Made by a program: the position numbers and the translations under genes. Below, in pieces: positions 1 to 8,732 of a stretch of 64,000 nucleotides of DNA. How positions within the stretch are numbered: position 1 is the first letter of the stretch; the number at the start of each line of letters is the position of its first letter. Source of the stretch: Burkholderiales bacterium (GTDB taxonomy: Bacteria > Pseudomonadota > Gammaproteobacteria > Burkholderiales > Burkholderiaceae_D); the NCBI GenBank assembly GCA_016177875.1, contig JACOUL010000029.1, positions 62,001-126,000 of the forward strand, in the 5' to 3' direction. Under the pieces are notes generated by a model, which saw only the letters and a program-made list of their open reading frames with translations, searched no databases and was not told the origin of the DNA.

Positions 1-646
1 AGCCGTTTTCTTGCAGGTTATCTTTGAAAAAGCGATTCTTGGCACCGGGTATATGGCCGCCTACCGGATCGAGGGTTTCATTCTCGCCGCGGAAACGATC
101 CGGGGAGCGCGCATCGATTATTTGCCGTGCCGGCTGTTTGAGATCGGCCAAAATATCTGCAGCCGAAACGGTGGTGACGAGCGATGCTTTGGCGGTGAAA
201 TCGCCGCGCAACCGTCCTTTTAATTCAGCCGAGAGCCACAGGCCCGCGCCGGTCCAGGCCGGCACGCCGCCGTCGAGCACGGCCACTGCATCATGGCCCA
301 CCCAGCGCAGCATCCACCATAAGCGCGCGGCGAACATGCCGCCGTGTGCATCGTAGGCCACCACTTGGGAATGTTGATTGACGCCCCAGCGGCGCAGCAT
401 CTCGACAAAAAACGCTTGATCGGGCAAAGGATGGCGGCCGCGGAAGCTGCCGTCCGGCGCAGTCTTGCCGCCGGCAAGATCCCAATCCAGATAGGCAAAT
501 TGCGCGTGCGGAATATGGCCGGCTTCATAGGCGAGCCGGCCGGCATCGGGATAAACCAAGTCGTGGCGGCAATCGACGACGACCCAGTCGGGCTGCAGCA
601 CATGCTGCGCCAGATCGGCGGCGGAGATGAGGGTGGTGTAGCGCAT
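1..646 (-). CDS. Sulfurtransferase, two rhodanese domains (partial, 3' end outside window)
   Basis: The reverse frame from the ATG at 646 is open to the window edge (215 codons). It begins MRYTTLISAADLAQ and carries VVVDCRHDLVYPDAGR, then a tail typical of the first, inactive rhodanese domain (DAHGGMFAARLWWMLRWVGH, VLDGGVPAW). A second domain starts near residue 165 (IIDARSPDRFRGENE, GGHIPGAKN). This tandem layout is that of thiosulfate/3-mercaptopyruvate sulfurtransferases (SseA/TST), which move sulfane sulfur to cyanide or thiols in the cytoplasm. The catalytic cysteine loop of the second domain lies beyond the left edge, so the MST versus TST choice cannot be read. An overlapping open frame that begins at a TTG at 651 is a shadow. 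Confidence 0.88.
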   Translation of the reverse strand, partial: MRYTTLISAADLAQHVLQPDWVVVDCRHDLVYPDAGRLAYEAGHIPHAQFAYLDWDLAGGKTAPDGSFRGRHPLPDQAFFVEMLRRWGVNQHSQVVAYDAHGGMFAARLWWMLRWVGHDAVAVLDGGVPAWTGAGLWLSAELKGRLRGDFTAKASLVTTVSAADILADLKQPARQIIDARSPDRFRGENETLDPVGGHIPGAKNRFFKDNLQENG

Positions 647-681
647 CGCAAGCTCCCGAAAAGCCTTTACGTGCCTATCAA

Positions 682-699
682 AACGCCGTTAGCGGCGTT
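682..699. repeat. Intergenic hairpin between Rieske gene and sulfurtransferase
   Basis: AACGCCG and CGGCGTT pair around a TTAG loop in the 160-bp gap. The flank to about 770 (GTTGCGCC, then GTACGTCTGTAC, then CTTCGTCTGCGCG) resembles other intergenic hairpins in this window near 12859, 18623 and 29760. No T-run follows on either strand, so it is not a clear terminator. Confidence 0.35.
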
Positions 700-809
700 G
701 CGCCTCCTTACCGTACGTCTGTACTGGCTTCGTCTGCGCGTCTTGCCATCGGCATTTTGCTAGGCGCTTATATTTTGGGCATTGTAATACGTTGGAAGGA
801 AGGCGCTGC

Positions 810-1910
810 TTAAACGCTGAGCGTCGAGCGATACCACTCATGGAAGTGCTGCATGCCGTCTTCCATCGGCGATTGATATGGCCCGACTTCATTGACGCCG
901 CGATCCATCAAGATTTTGCGGCCGGCATCCATGCGCAGCGCAATCTCGTCATCTTCGATACATGTTTCCATGTAGGCGGCGCGCTCTGCTTCGACGAATT
1001 TACGCTCGAACAAGACGATCTCTTCCGGATAGTAAAACTCGACGACGTTGACGGTCTTTTGCGGGCCCTTGGGCCACACGGTCGAGACAGCCAAAACATG
1101 CGGATACCACTCGACCATGATGTTCGGGTAGAGCGTTAGCCAAATAGCGCCGTAGGGCGGTACTTCGCCGTTCCGGAACTTCATGACTTCTTCTTGCCAC
1201 TTGCGGTAAACGGGTGAGCCGAATTTAGTTAAGCCGCGATTGATGCCTACCGTTTGTACGCTGTAGTTTGGACCGAATTCCCAGCGCAGATCATCGCATG
1301 TGACAAAGTTGCCTAAGCCCGGATGGAAAGGCTCGACGTGGTAATCCTCCAGATAAACTTCAATGAAGGTTTTCCAGTTGTAGTCGCATTCGTGAACTTC
1401 TACGTGGTCCAGCATATAGCCGTCGAAGCGCAAATCTTTCGCGACGCCCAAATTGGCGAGAAGCTTGCCGATATCGACGCCATTGTTTTCGAACAGCAGG
1501 CCGTTCCAATTCTGCAGCGGCGTCTTCGAGAGATTCAGGCACGGCGTATCGTCAAAATGCGGCGCGCCGATCAACTCGCCCTTGAGATCGTAAGTCCAGC
1601 GATGCAAGGGGCAAACGATATTCTGGGCATTGCCGCGGCCATTGAACATCTTGGCTTGGCGGTGACGGCAGACATTCGATAAAAGCTCGATGCCTTGCGG
1701 GCTGCGCACCAGCATGCGGCCGTCGTTTTCCCAGGGAAGAGTCGCGTAGTCGCCCAGTTCGGGCACCATGAGTTCATGGCCGGCGTAGCGCGGACCGCGA
1801 TGAAATAGTTGTTGGATTTCCTGCCGCAGCAGTTGTTCGTCGAAATAGACGTTGACCGGAAGCTGCGCGTCCGAACGCGTCAGCTTGGCAATAGTCGCCA
1901 GATCGGACAT
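810..1910 (-). CDS. Rieske non-heme iron oxygenase, alpha-subunit type
   Basis: A 366-aa protein with a Rieske [2Fe-2S] motif C81-R-H83 ... C100-P-L-H103 (C-x-H-x16-C-x2-H). A C-terminal catalytic domain carries the mononuclear iron signature NWK followed by EDYHVEPFHPG, with H191 and H196 as likely ligands. This is the architecture of aromatic-ring-hydroxylating dioxygenase alpha subunits and related monooxygenases. Substrate is unknown: no beta subunit, ferredoxin or reductase gene lies beside it, so electrons must come from elsewhere. I chose the ATG at 1910 (MSDLATIAKL) with a G-rich stretch immediately upstream. An in-frame TTG at 1937 would add nine residues. It is followed by the sulfurtransferase gene on the same strand after about 160 bp. 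Confidence 0.85.
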   Translation of the reverse strand: MSDLATIAKLTRSDAQLPVNVYFDEQLLRQEIQQLFHRGPRYAGHELMVPELGDYATLPWENDGRMLVRSPQGIELLSNVCRHRQAKMFNGRGNAQNIVCPLHRWTYDLKGELIGAPHFDDTPCLNLSKTPLQNWNGLLFENNGVDIGKLLANLGVAKDLRFDGYMLDHVEVHECDYNWKTFIEVYLEDYHVEPFHPGLGNFVTCDDLRWEFGPNYSVQTVGINRGLTKFGSPVYRKWQEEVMKFRNGEVPPYGAIWLTLYPNIMVEWYPHVLAVSTVWPKGPQKTVNVVEFYYPEEIVLFERKFVEAERAAYMETCIEDDEIALRMDAGRKILMDRGVNEVGPYQSPMEDGMQHFHEWYRSTLSV

Positions 1911-2159
1911 CCCCACCCCCAAATTAATTTTCACCAACCTAAGAGAGAAAGAATCCGCAAAAACCTAAGATGAAAAGGAAATTTTGGACAGAGCGGAAGA
2001 TTATACCCTAGGCGTCTTTAGAGTGTCATATGCCTAGTGCCTCTGGACACTTTAATCGACTATGTTGCGAAGGGTTTATTGCAGACCACGAAGGCTTGCG
2101 GCTAATATTTCCAAACTTCAACCAATCAAGCGCTCGTAGCGCGAGGGATTTCTTTTTCC
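1911..2159. other. Divergent intergenic region
   Basis: About 250 bp separate the leftward Rieske gene from the rightward cyclase gene, so it must hold both promoters. It is AT-richer than its flanks and contains imperfect inverted repeats (CTAGGC near 2010 with GCCTAG near 2033; AGTGTC near 2022 with GACACT near 2046). No regulator site could be named. Confidence 0.4.
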
Positions 2160-4046
2160 ATGCCGCCTTCTTTCCGCAATTGGCTGGGCCGCTCGCCGCT
2201 ACGTTGGCACGCTATTTTTGGCGTGCTCTTTATAGCCGCCTTAGCGTTGGAGCTGCTTGCCGGACATATATTCGACACGACCGAATACAGATTGGGTGAC
2301 GTATTCATGAATCGGCATGCGTCGAAGAAGGTGAGCGACCCGGACATCGTCGTGGTTGATATCGATAACCCGAGCATGGTGGCGATGCAGAAGTCCGCAG
2401 GTTTGTGGGCGTGGCCGCGCGAAATTCATGCGGATTTGCTGATGGCGCTTTCTGAATTTTCTCCGCGCGCCATTGCAATCGACTTGACGTTCGCCGAACG
2501 CGATATGAAAAAACCCAAGAGCGATGCTCAGCTGTCAGACATCGTGAATACGGTTCCCAATATCTACCTCGCAGCCATTCATCTCATCGAAGTCGATGAC
2601 GCCTCGGGGGTACTTCTTTCCGAACTAGTCCAGCCTTTTTCTATCGAGCGTAGCGGCCCACTTACGGCAAAAGCGGCATTGCAGCTCCCGATGGTTGTCG
2701 ATCGCCAAGGTTGGCGGCTCGGTATCGTCAATAGCGTCAAGGACCCGGACGGCATGTTGCGGCGTTATTCCTTGTATTCCGATATTCAGGGCTGGTGCTT
2801 GCCTTCGCTCCCGGTGCGCGTGGTGAAAAGCCTCGGCGTGCCGGTACCTCAAGGCGATAACTTCATGATCCGGTGGCCGGGTGCGATACACAAACACTAT
2901 TCCTACGGCTATCTATACGAGGTGTTGGTTGAGCAGCGCCTGGGGCAAAGTCCGGAGCGTTTGCGCGCGCTCGATGGTTTGTTCCGCAATAAAATTATCG
3001 TTATCGGGTCTTCGGCGGCAGCCGCGCACGATCATCACATCACGCCGAACGCACACAACCGTCCCGGTGTCGATGTTCTCGCAATCGCGATAGATAATTT
3101 GAAGAATGAGAACACAGTCAAAATCCTATCGCCGTACTGGATGCTGCTATTCGGCGCGATGTTGATCGGCACCATTGCGGTAGCATTTGCACGTCGCGTT
3201 CATCCCTTGTTCATTGGTGCCGGATTATTGGTGGTGTCGGTCGCATCGATCGCCATCGCGGATACAGGCATCGAACGCAACCTCATGCTACCCGTTGCGA
3301 CGCCGCTGATATTTGCGTGGACTTGGTTCTTATTCGGAGCGGTCGCCGCCTACCTGCGCGAACGGCGCAGCCGTGAAAAAGCTGTCTCTCTATTCGGACG
3401 TTTTTTGAATCCGGTGGTGGTAGGGCGCATGGTAAATCAGGGAGAAACGGTGGAAAGCCTGTCGGGACGCGATTGCACCATCACGGTTTTGTTCTCGGAC
3501 ATACGCGGCTTTACCACCTTATCCGAAACACGCACGCCGCAAGAAGTGGTGACGCTGCTCAATCGGTATTTCGACCGGCAAGTGGAAGTGGTATTCCGTC
3601 ACGGCGGCACGCTGGACAAATTCATCGGCGACTGCATCATGGCGTTCTGGGGCGCGCCGGTCGACGACCCCGATCATGCTAAGCGCGCCGTTGCGGCCGC
3701 GATGGAGATGCAAGACACGCTCTTGCAGTTCAAAAAAGAACTCGAAGCCGAGGGCTCGGACGTCGGCGATTTTGACGTCGGCATCGGTGTACACTCGGGA
3801 CACGCTGTGGTAGGCTTTATCGGTGCCCAGAAGAAGCTTGATTACACCGCCATCGGCGACACCGTTAATCTTGCCAGTCGAGTAGAAGGCCTAACCAAGG
3901 GGATCGCACGTGTGCTGGTGACGCGCGAAACTATGCAGGCGTGCGAGGGCGACAATACATTTAGTTTTAAGCCGCATGGCGCGTTTCATGTAAAAGGGCG
4001 CGCCGCTGAGGTTGAGTTATACGAGCCAATACCAAGGGGAGAATAA
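2160..4046 (+). CDS. CHASE2-domain class III adenylate cyclase
   Basis: A 628-aa membrane protein. An N-terminal transmembrane helix (about 18-36) is followed by a periplasmic CHASE2 sensor region (about 40-320, with DIVVVDIDNPSM and PRAIAIDLTFAERD), three more helices (about 325-405) and a C-terminal nucleotide cyclase domain. The catalytic domain has both metal aspartates (LFSDIRGFT and FIGD), the lysine of DKFIGD and the aspartate/threonine of LDYTAIGD that favour adenine, and the NLASR pair that stabilises the transition state, so it should be active and make cAMP. The signal sensed is unknown. It is followed after one base by an SH3-like exported protein and then an M48 peptidase, suggesting an envelope-sensing unit. 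Confidence 0.9.
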   Translation: MPPSFRNWLGRSPLRWHAIFGVLFIAALALELLAGHIFDTTEYRLGDVFMNRHASKKVSDPDIVVVDIDNPSMVAMQKSAGLWAWPREIHADLLMALSEFSPRAIAIDLTFAERDMKKPKSDAQLSDIVNTVPNIYLAAIHLIEVDDASGVLLSELVQPFSIERSGPLTAKAALQLPMVVDRQGWRLGIVNSVKDPDGMLRRYSLYSDIQGWCLPSLPVRVVKSLGVPVPQGDNFMIRWPGAIHKHYSYGYLYEVLVEQRLGQSPERLRALDGLFRNKIIVIGSSAAAAHDHHITPNAHNRPGVDVLAIAIDNLKNENTVKILSPYWMLLFGAMLIGTIAVAFARRVHPLFIGAGLLVVSVASIAIADTGIERNLMLPVATPLIFAWTWFLFGAVAAYLRERRSREKAVSLFGRFLNPVVVGRMVNQGETVESLSGRDCTITVLFSDIRGFTTLSETRTPQEVVTLLNRYFDRQVEVVFRHGGTLDKFIGDCIMAFWGAPVDDPDHAKRAVAAAMEMQDTLLQFKKELEAEGSDVGDFDVGIGVHSGHAVVGFIGAQKKLDYTAIGDTVNLASRVEGLTKGIARVLVTRETMQACEGDNTFSFKPHGAFHVKGRAAEVELYEPIPRGE

Positions 4047-4047
4047 G

Positions 4048-4605
4048 ATGAAAGGTTTTGCACTGGCGGGCAGTCTACTGTTCGCCGCGAGCGCGGTGAA
4101 CGCCGAGCCGGCGATGACGACGCGCGCTACCGATTTGCTGGCGCAGGCTGCTGCCGACGCCGCCAAGATCGAGACATTAAGCGAAAACACCAAGCTCGAT
4201 TTATCGCAGGAACGCAGCGGTAAGTGGAGCAAGGTGAAAACGACTGCTGGAAAAGCGGGGTGGGTTTCTATGATGAGTCTTAGACTCGAAGGCGGCGCGA
4301 CTTCCGGGTCGGGTAAAGGCGGCAATGCCTTTGCCGCACTTCTTAATTCCGGGCGCACATCGGCAAACTCGACAGGCGCCACTGCGGCAAAGGGATTCCA
4401 TCCTGATGACTTGGATAATTCACAGCCCAGCTTAGACCAGTTGCATAAGATGCAGAGATACGCCGTTTCCAAGGATGCCGCAAAGAGCTTCGCGCAGCGA
4501 AGCAAATTGTCCGCGGCGTCGATCGAATACCTGAAGGACACATCTGCGTCGAGCAATAGCGGCAGCGATAGCGGTGCGACGTCTTCGCAGCCGACGGGAA
4601 TGTGA
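4048..4605 (+). CDS. Exported SH3-like domain protein
   Basis: A 185-aa protein with a signal peptide (MKGFALAGSLLFAASAVNAEP). It continues with a bacterial SH3-like segment (about 20-75: LLAQAAADAAKIETL ... GKWSKVKT ... GKAGWVSMMSLR) and a low-complexity Ser/Gly/Ala tail. Such domains often bind peptidoglycan or peptides. The start at 4048 is set by AAGGGGAG upstream, one base after the cyclase stop; the longer in-frame version from 4012 would lie inside the cyclase gene and bury the signal peptide. The final residues SSNSGSDSGATSSQ look disordered. Function is unknown; the operon with cyclase and M48 peptidase points to the envelope. Confidence 0.8.
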   Translation: MKGFALAGSLLFAASAVNAEPAMTTRATDLLAQAAADAAKIETLSENTKLDLSQERSGKWSKVKTTAGKAGWVSMMSLRLEGGATSGSGKGGNAFAALLNSGRTSANSTGATAAKGFHPDDLDNSQPSLDQLHKMQRYAVSKDAAKSFAQRSKLSAASIEYLKDTSASSNSGSDSGATSSQPTGM

Positions 4606-4612
4606 GGTGACT

Positions 4613-5485
4613 ATGCGTACTTTTTCTAAAGCGACTGTAGCCCTGGTCTTGGCAATGTGCTCATCGGCGGCATTTGCCCAATTCGGCGGCTTTTTATCGA
4701 ATCTTCCCAGCTTGGGCGGCGGCTCAAGCAGCGGCGTTAACGTCGGTAACCTGGTCGACAATGTCGGCAAGATGGCCAAGGAAGTGGGCGAACCGGAAGA
4801 AATCGCATTGGGACAGGAAACTGCGGCCACGCTGTTGGGCGCCAGACCTTTGCTGAACAATCAAGGTGTGCAGCGGTATGTGAACACCTTGGGCCGCTGG
4901 CTGGCTTCGCAAACCGAACGTCCGGATTTGCCTTGGACTTTTGCGGTAATCGACGATCCCAGCTACAACGCCTTTGCTGCGCCCGGCGGGTATATTTTCG
5001 TGACTGCCGGCCTGATGGCGAACATGCGCACCGAGGCTGAACTTGCGGGTGTGTTGGCGCACGAGATCGCCCACGTCGTCAGGAAGCATCATTTGAATTC
5101 TGTGAAATCGAATGCGGGCATGTCATTGATGACCGATCTGGTGGCGAGCAAAACCGGCGGCAATGAGGCCGTTAAAGGTTTTGTGAAGAATATGGCGAAG
5201 AATATGTTCTCCAAGGGGCTTAGCAAGGAAGACGAGTTCGAGGCGGATAGAGACGGCATCGTAATCGCCGCGCGCGCCGGCTTTGATCCTTACGGTTTGC
5301 CGACCGTATTGCAAATGCTGGCTGCTCATTCGGGCTCGGAAGAAGGTTTCTCTTTGTTGATGAGCACCCATCCGTCGCCGACTGCCCGCTTGGAAAAGCT
5401 CGATAGCTTGATTCAGAATCAGTTTGATAAGGCGCCTACTTCCGGCGGCAAGCCGCTCAAGGATCGTTTCAGGGAATTTAAGTAA
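4613..5485 (+). CDS. M48 family metalloprotease, periplasmic (BepA/LoiP-like)
   Basis: A 290-aa protein with a signal peptide (MRTFSKATVALVLAMCSSAAFAQ), a glycine/serine-rich linker and a peptidase M48 domain. The zinc motif HEIAH is followed by the third-ligand motif EFEADRDG. A typical region with TAGLMANMRTEAELAGVLAHE precedes the active site, and STHPSPTARLEKL follows it. The ATG at 4613 is preceded by GAGGTGA, 7 bp after the stop of the SH3-like gene. Family members degrade or refold misassembled outer-membrane proteins. It closes the operon and is followed by a strong terminator. Confidence 0.9.
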   Translation: MRTFSKATVALVLAMCSSAAFAQFGGFLSNLPSLGGGSSSGVNVGNLVDNVGKMAKEVGEPEEIALGQETAATLLGARPLLNNQGVQRYVNTLGRWLASQTERPDLPWTFAVIDDPSYNAFAAPGGYIFVTAGLMANMRTEAELAGVLAHEIAHVVRKHHLNSVKSNAGMSLMTDLVASKTGGNEAVKGFVKNMAKNMFSKGLSKEDEFEADRDGIVIAARAGFDPYGLPTVLQMLAAHSGSEEGFSLLMSTHPSPTARLEKLDSLIQNQFDKAPTSGGKPLKDRFREFK

Positions 5486-5502
5486 GTTTGCGTTATGTAA
5501 TG

Positions 5503-5537
5503 AAAAAGCCCGGGATGCTCTGCACCCGGGCTTTTTT
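5503..5537. terminator. Rho-independent terminator after M48 gene
   Basis: AAAAAGCCCGGG pairs with CCCGGGCTTTTT around a 10-nt loop, ending in a T-run. It lies 18 bp after the M48 stop and insulates xseB. Confidence 0.93.
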
Positions 5538-5607
5538 ACTATGTGGAATCCTCATTGTCAGCCTGCTTAGTCTAAAATAGCGGGTTACATTTCTCTTTTT
5601 TTCATTC

Positions 5608-5859
5608 ATGGCCACGAAATCTTCTGCCGCCGGCGCGCCGGCTTCCTTTGAACAGGCGATGGCGGAATTGGAGCAGTTGGTCGAGCAGATGGAAGCAGGC
5701 GAGCTGACGCTTGAGGCGTCAGTGGCCGCTTACAAACGCGGCTCGGAATTGGTGAAATTCTGTGCCGCCCAGCTTGATCGCGTCGAAGCCCAAGTCAAGG
5801 TGTTGGAGTCGGACATGCTTAAGCCCTTTGCGGTCGACGGAGCCGGGGACTCGGAATGA
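5608..5859 (+). CDS. xseB: Exodeoxyribonuclease VII small subunit
   Basis: An 83-aa acidic helical protein with the XseB signature: SFEQAMAELEQLVEQMEAG, then LTLEASVAAYKRG and AAQLDRVEAQVKVL. It is the small subunit that coats the XseA catalytic subunit of exonuclease VII, which degrades single-stranded DNA to oligonucleotides. xseA is not in this window. It overlaps ispA by 4 bp (ATGA), the usual xseB-ispA-dxs order in proteobacteria. Confidence 0.95.
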   Translation: MATKSSAAGAPASFEQAMAELEQLVEQMEAGELTLEASVAAYKRGSELVKFCAAQLDRVEAQVKVLESDMLKPFAVDGAGDSE

Positions 5860-6743
5860 GCGAAGCATTTAGCGCCTGGATGAAGTCCATCCAGGTATTG
5901 ATGGAAGAGGCTCTCGGCGAATTTTTGCCGGCGCCGACGGAAAAGCCGGCGCGGCTGCATGAAGCGATGCGTTACGCGGTTTTGGATGGCGGCAAGCGGG
6001 TGCGTCCCTTATTGGTGTTTGCCGCGGGTGAACTGTTCGATGCGCCGAAGAGTGAATTGGCGTGTGCCGGCGCTGCGGTGGAAATGATTCATGCCTATTC
6101 GCTGGTGCATGACGATATGCCGTGTATGGACGACGATGAGCTGCGGCGCGGCAAGCCGACTGTGCACGTCAAGTTTGATGAAGCTACCGCCTTGCTGGTC
6201 GGGGATGCGCTGCAATCGCAAGCTTTTCTGGTATTGACCGAAGGCGAGGGTGATGCGGTGCGTAAGCTCGCCAAGGTACGCTTGCTGGCCGAGGCTTCGG
6301 GTTCATTCGGCATGTGTGGCGGACAAGCGATTGATTTGGATAGTGTGGGCGTGTTCCTGTCGCGCGGTGAACTGGAACAGATGCATCGCCTGAAAACCGG
6401 CGCCTTGTTGCGTGCATCGGTTTTGCTGGGTGCATGGAGCGGTAAGCAATTGTCATCCGACGAAACGGCGGCATTGGATGCCTATGCGCGCGCGACCGGC
6501 CTGGCGTTCCAGGTGGTCGACGATATTTTGGATGCAACAGCCGATTCGGCGGTGCTGGGCAAGACTGCCGGTAAGGATGCGGCCGACAACAAGCCGACTT
6601 ATGTGTCGATTCTCGGCTTGAGCGAATCGCAGGCGCTGGCGGAAAAATTGCGCCAGGATGCGCATCATGCTTTGAAGGATTTCGGTAGCGCCGCGCAGCG
6701 CTTGCGCGAATTGGCCGACTTGATTGTGGATCGGAAGAATTAA
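5856..6743 (+). CDS. ispA: (2E,6E)-farnesyl diphosphate synthase
   Basis: A 295-aa short-chain trans-prenyltransferase. The first aspartate-rich motif is [10 protein letters not shown] and the second is [20 protein letters not shown] near the N-terminus and [16 protein letters not shown] near the C-terminus are also typical. It condenses isopentenyl diphosphate with dimethylallyl and geranyl diphosphate to give farnesyl diphosphate for quinones and undecaprenyl phosphate. It is translationally coupled to xseB and followed by dxs, the first enzyme of the same precursor pathway. Confidence 0.95.
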   Translation: MSEAFSAWMKSIQVLMEEALGEFLPAPTEKPARLHEAMRYAVLDGGKRVRPLLVFAAGELFDAPKSELACAGAAVEMIHAYSLVHDDMPCMDDDELRRGKPTVHVKFDEATALLVGDALQSQAFLVLTEGEGDAVRKLAKVRLLAEASGSFGMCGGQAIDLDSVGVFLSRGELEQMHRLKTGALLRASVLLGAWSGKQLSSDETAALDAYARATGLAFQVVDDILDATADSAVLGKTAGKDAADNKPTYVSILGLSESQALAEKLRQDAHHALKDFGSAAQRLRELADLIVDRKN

Positions 6744-6754
6744 GGATCATCTGC

Positions 6755-8632
6755 ATGGACTTGCTCAGCAAAATCAACGACCCCGCAGATTTGCGTAAGC
6801 TGGTGCGCACGGAGCTGCCGCAGCTTGCCGATGAGTTGCGCGCATTTGTGTTGGATTCGGTTTCCAAGACAGGCGGTCATTTGTCGTCCAATTTGGGCAC
6901 TGTCGAATTGACCATCGCCTTGCATTATGTCTTCAGCACGCCGCAAGACCGCGTGGTATGGGACGTGGGTCATCAAACTTATCCGCACAAAATTCTGACC
7001 GGCCGGCGCGATCAGATGAACACGCTGCGCCAGTTGAACGGCATTTCCGGTTTCCCGCGTCGGGTCGAAAGCGAATACGACACCTTCGGTACCGCCCATT
7101 CATCGACATCGATTTCCGCTGCACTCGGCATGGCGCTCGCGGCCAGGACGAAGGGTGAGCATCGTCATGCAGTGGCGGTGATCGGCGATGGAGCGATGAC
7201 CGCCGGCATGGCGTTCGAAGCTTTGAACAACGCCGGTGTGTATGACGACATCAACCTGCTGGTGATCTTGAACGACAACGACATGTCGATCTCGCCGCCG
7301 GTCGGCGCATTGAACCGTTATCTCGCGCGGCTCATGTCCGGCAAGTTCTACGCCGCTGCCAAGAATGTCGGCAAGACCGTCTTGCCTGCGCCAATGCTGG
7401 AATTGGCGCGCCGCTTCGAAGAACATGCCAAGGGCATGATCGTGCCGGCGACCATGTTCGAAGAATTCGGTTTCAACTATGTCGGCCCGATCGACGGCCA
7501 CGATCTCGAATCGTTGATTCCGACCCTGCAGAATTTGAAGCAATTGAAGGGGCCGCAGTTCCTGCATGTGGTGACCAAGAAAGGTCAGGGCTACAAATTA
7601 GCCGAGGCCGATCCCGTTCTCTATCACGGCCCAGGTAAGTTCAATCCGGCGGAAGGCATCAAGCCGGCGACCGGCAGCAAGCTGACTTACACTCAAGTGT
7701 TCGGCGACTGGCTGTGCGATATGGGCACACACGACCCGCGCTTGGTCGGCATCACGCCCGCCATGCGCGAGGGTTCCGGCATGGTGGAATTCGAGCGGCG
7801 TTTCCCGGATCGCTATTACGATGTCGGCATCGCCGAACAGCACGCTGTCACTTTCGCCGCCGGTTTGGCATGCGAAGGATTAAAACCGGTCGTTGCCATT
7901 TATTCCACTTTCTTGCAGCGTGGCTATGATCAATTGATTCATGACGTGGCTTTGCAAAACCTGGATGTCACGTTTGCATTGGATCGTGCGGGCTTAGTGG
8001 GTGCTGACGGCGCAACCCACGCCGGCAACTACGATCTGGCCTATTTGCGTTGCATTCCGAACATGGTGGTCATGGCCGCTTCCAACGAGAATGAGTGCCG
8101 CCAAATGCTTTCCACCGCTTTCCAATATAATGGTCCGGCGGCAGTGCGATATCCGCGCGGCGCCGGTATCGGCGCCACGCTGGAAAAGGAATTAAGCACA
8201 CTCCCGCTCGGCAAGGGAGAAATCCTGCGGCAGGGTAAAGATGTCGCGATTCTTGCGTTCGGCACCATGGTTGCGCCTGCTTTGGCCGCGGCAAATGAGC
8301 TGAACGCCACGGTAGCGAATATGCGTTTCGTGAAGCCCTTGGATATCGAGCTGATCAAACAATTGGCCCAATCGCACAGCGCGCTCGTTACCGTGGAAGA
8401 GGGCGCCGTCATGGGTGGCGCCGGTGCGGCGGTAGCGGAAGCACTCGCAGAGGCCGGCATCGTGAAGCCCTTGTTGATATTGGGCCTGCCGGATAAGTTC
8501 ATCGATCATGGCGACGCTCAGCAGTTGCTGGCGATGTGCGGATTGGATGGCGCCGGTATCGCCGCATCGATCAAGCGGCGTTTCAGCAATGACGAAAACC
8601 GAGGCGAACCGCGCCTGGTCGTCAATAACTAA
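6755..8632 (+). CDS. dxs: 1-deoxy-D-xylulose-5-phosphate synthase
   Basis: A 625-aa thiamine diphosphate enzyme that joins pyruvate and glyceraldehyde 3-phosphate in the first step of the MEP isoprenoid pathway. It shows [31 protein letters not shown], the ThDP motif [31 protein letters not shown], and the transketolase-type C-terminal half with [15 protein letters not shown]. Full length for the family. It is 11 bp after ispA. Its TAA shares its last base with the start of a perfect 54-bp palindrome. Confidence 0.97.
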   Translation: MDLLSKINDPADLRKLVRTELPQLADELRAFVLDSVSKTGGHLSSNLGTVELTIALHYVFSTPQDRVVWDVGHQTYPHKILTGRRDQMNTLRQLNGISGFPRRVESEYDTFGTAHSSTSISAALGMALAARTKGEHRHAVAVIGDGAMTAGMAFEALNNAGVYDDINLLVILNDNDMSISPPVGALNRYLARLMSGKFYAAAKNVGKTVLPAPMLELARRFEEHAKGMIVPATMFEEFGFNYVGPIDGHDLESLIPTLQNLKQLKGPQFLHVVTKKGQGYKLAEADPVLYHGPGKFNPAEGIKPATGSKLTYTQVFGDWLCDMGTHDPRLVGITPAMREGSGMVEFERRFPDRYYDVGIAEQHAVTFAAGLACEGLKPVVAIYSTFLQRGYDQLIHDVALQNLDVTFALDRAGLVGADGATHAGNYDLAYLRCIPNMVVMAASNENECRQMLSTAFQYNGPAAVRYPRGAGIGATLEKELSTLPLGKGEILRQGKDVAILAFGTMVAPALAAANELNATVANMRFVKPLDIELIKQLAQSHSALVTVEEGAVMGGAGAAVAEALAEAGIVKPLLILGLPDKFIDHGDAQQLLAMCGLDGAGIAASIKRRFSNDENRGEPRLVVNN

Positions 8633-8685
8633 GAGGGTGTTATGTACTATTTCAGGGGCCCCTGAAATAGTACATAACACCCTCT
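8632..8685. repeat. Perfect 54-bp palindrome with no loop
   Basis: Two 27-bp arms (8632-8658 and 8659-8685) are exact reverse complements that meet at GGGGCCCC with no spacer. The octamer CTAAGAGG occurs at 8629-8636 and again at 8684-8691, like a target-site duplication around the 44-bp core. There is no T-run, so it is not an ordinary terminator. It may be a MITE-like relic, two abutted transposon ends or a read/assembly inversion. Confidence 0.9.
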
Positions 8686-8732
8686 AAGAGGCGGGCCGCA
8701 TGCGCCAGCCGCGAAATACGAAAGATAAAGCG

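Noticed and set aside
220..651. A 143-codon minus-strand frame starting with TTG
   Set aside because: It overlaps the sulfurtransferase gene in another frame; only the frame from the ATG at 646 has rhodanese motifs.
8632..8685. The long palindrome as a transcription terminator
   Set aside because: There is no T-run on either side and it has no loop, unlike the clear terminators elsewhere in the window.
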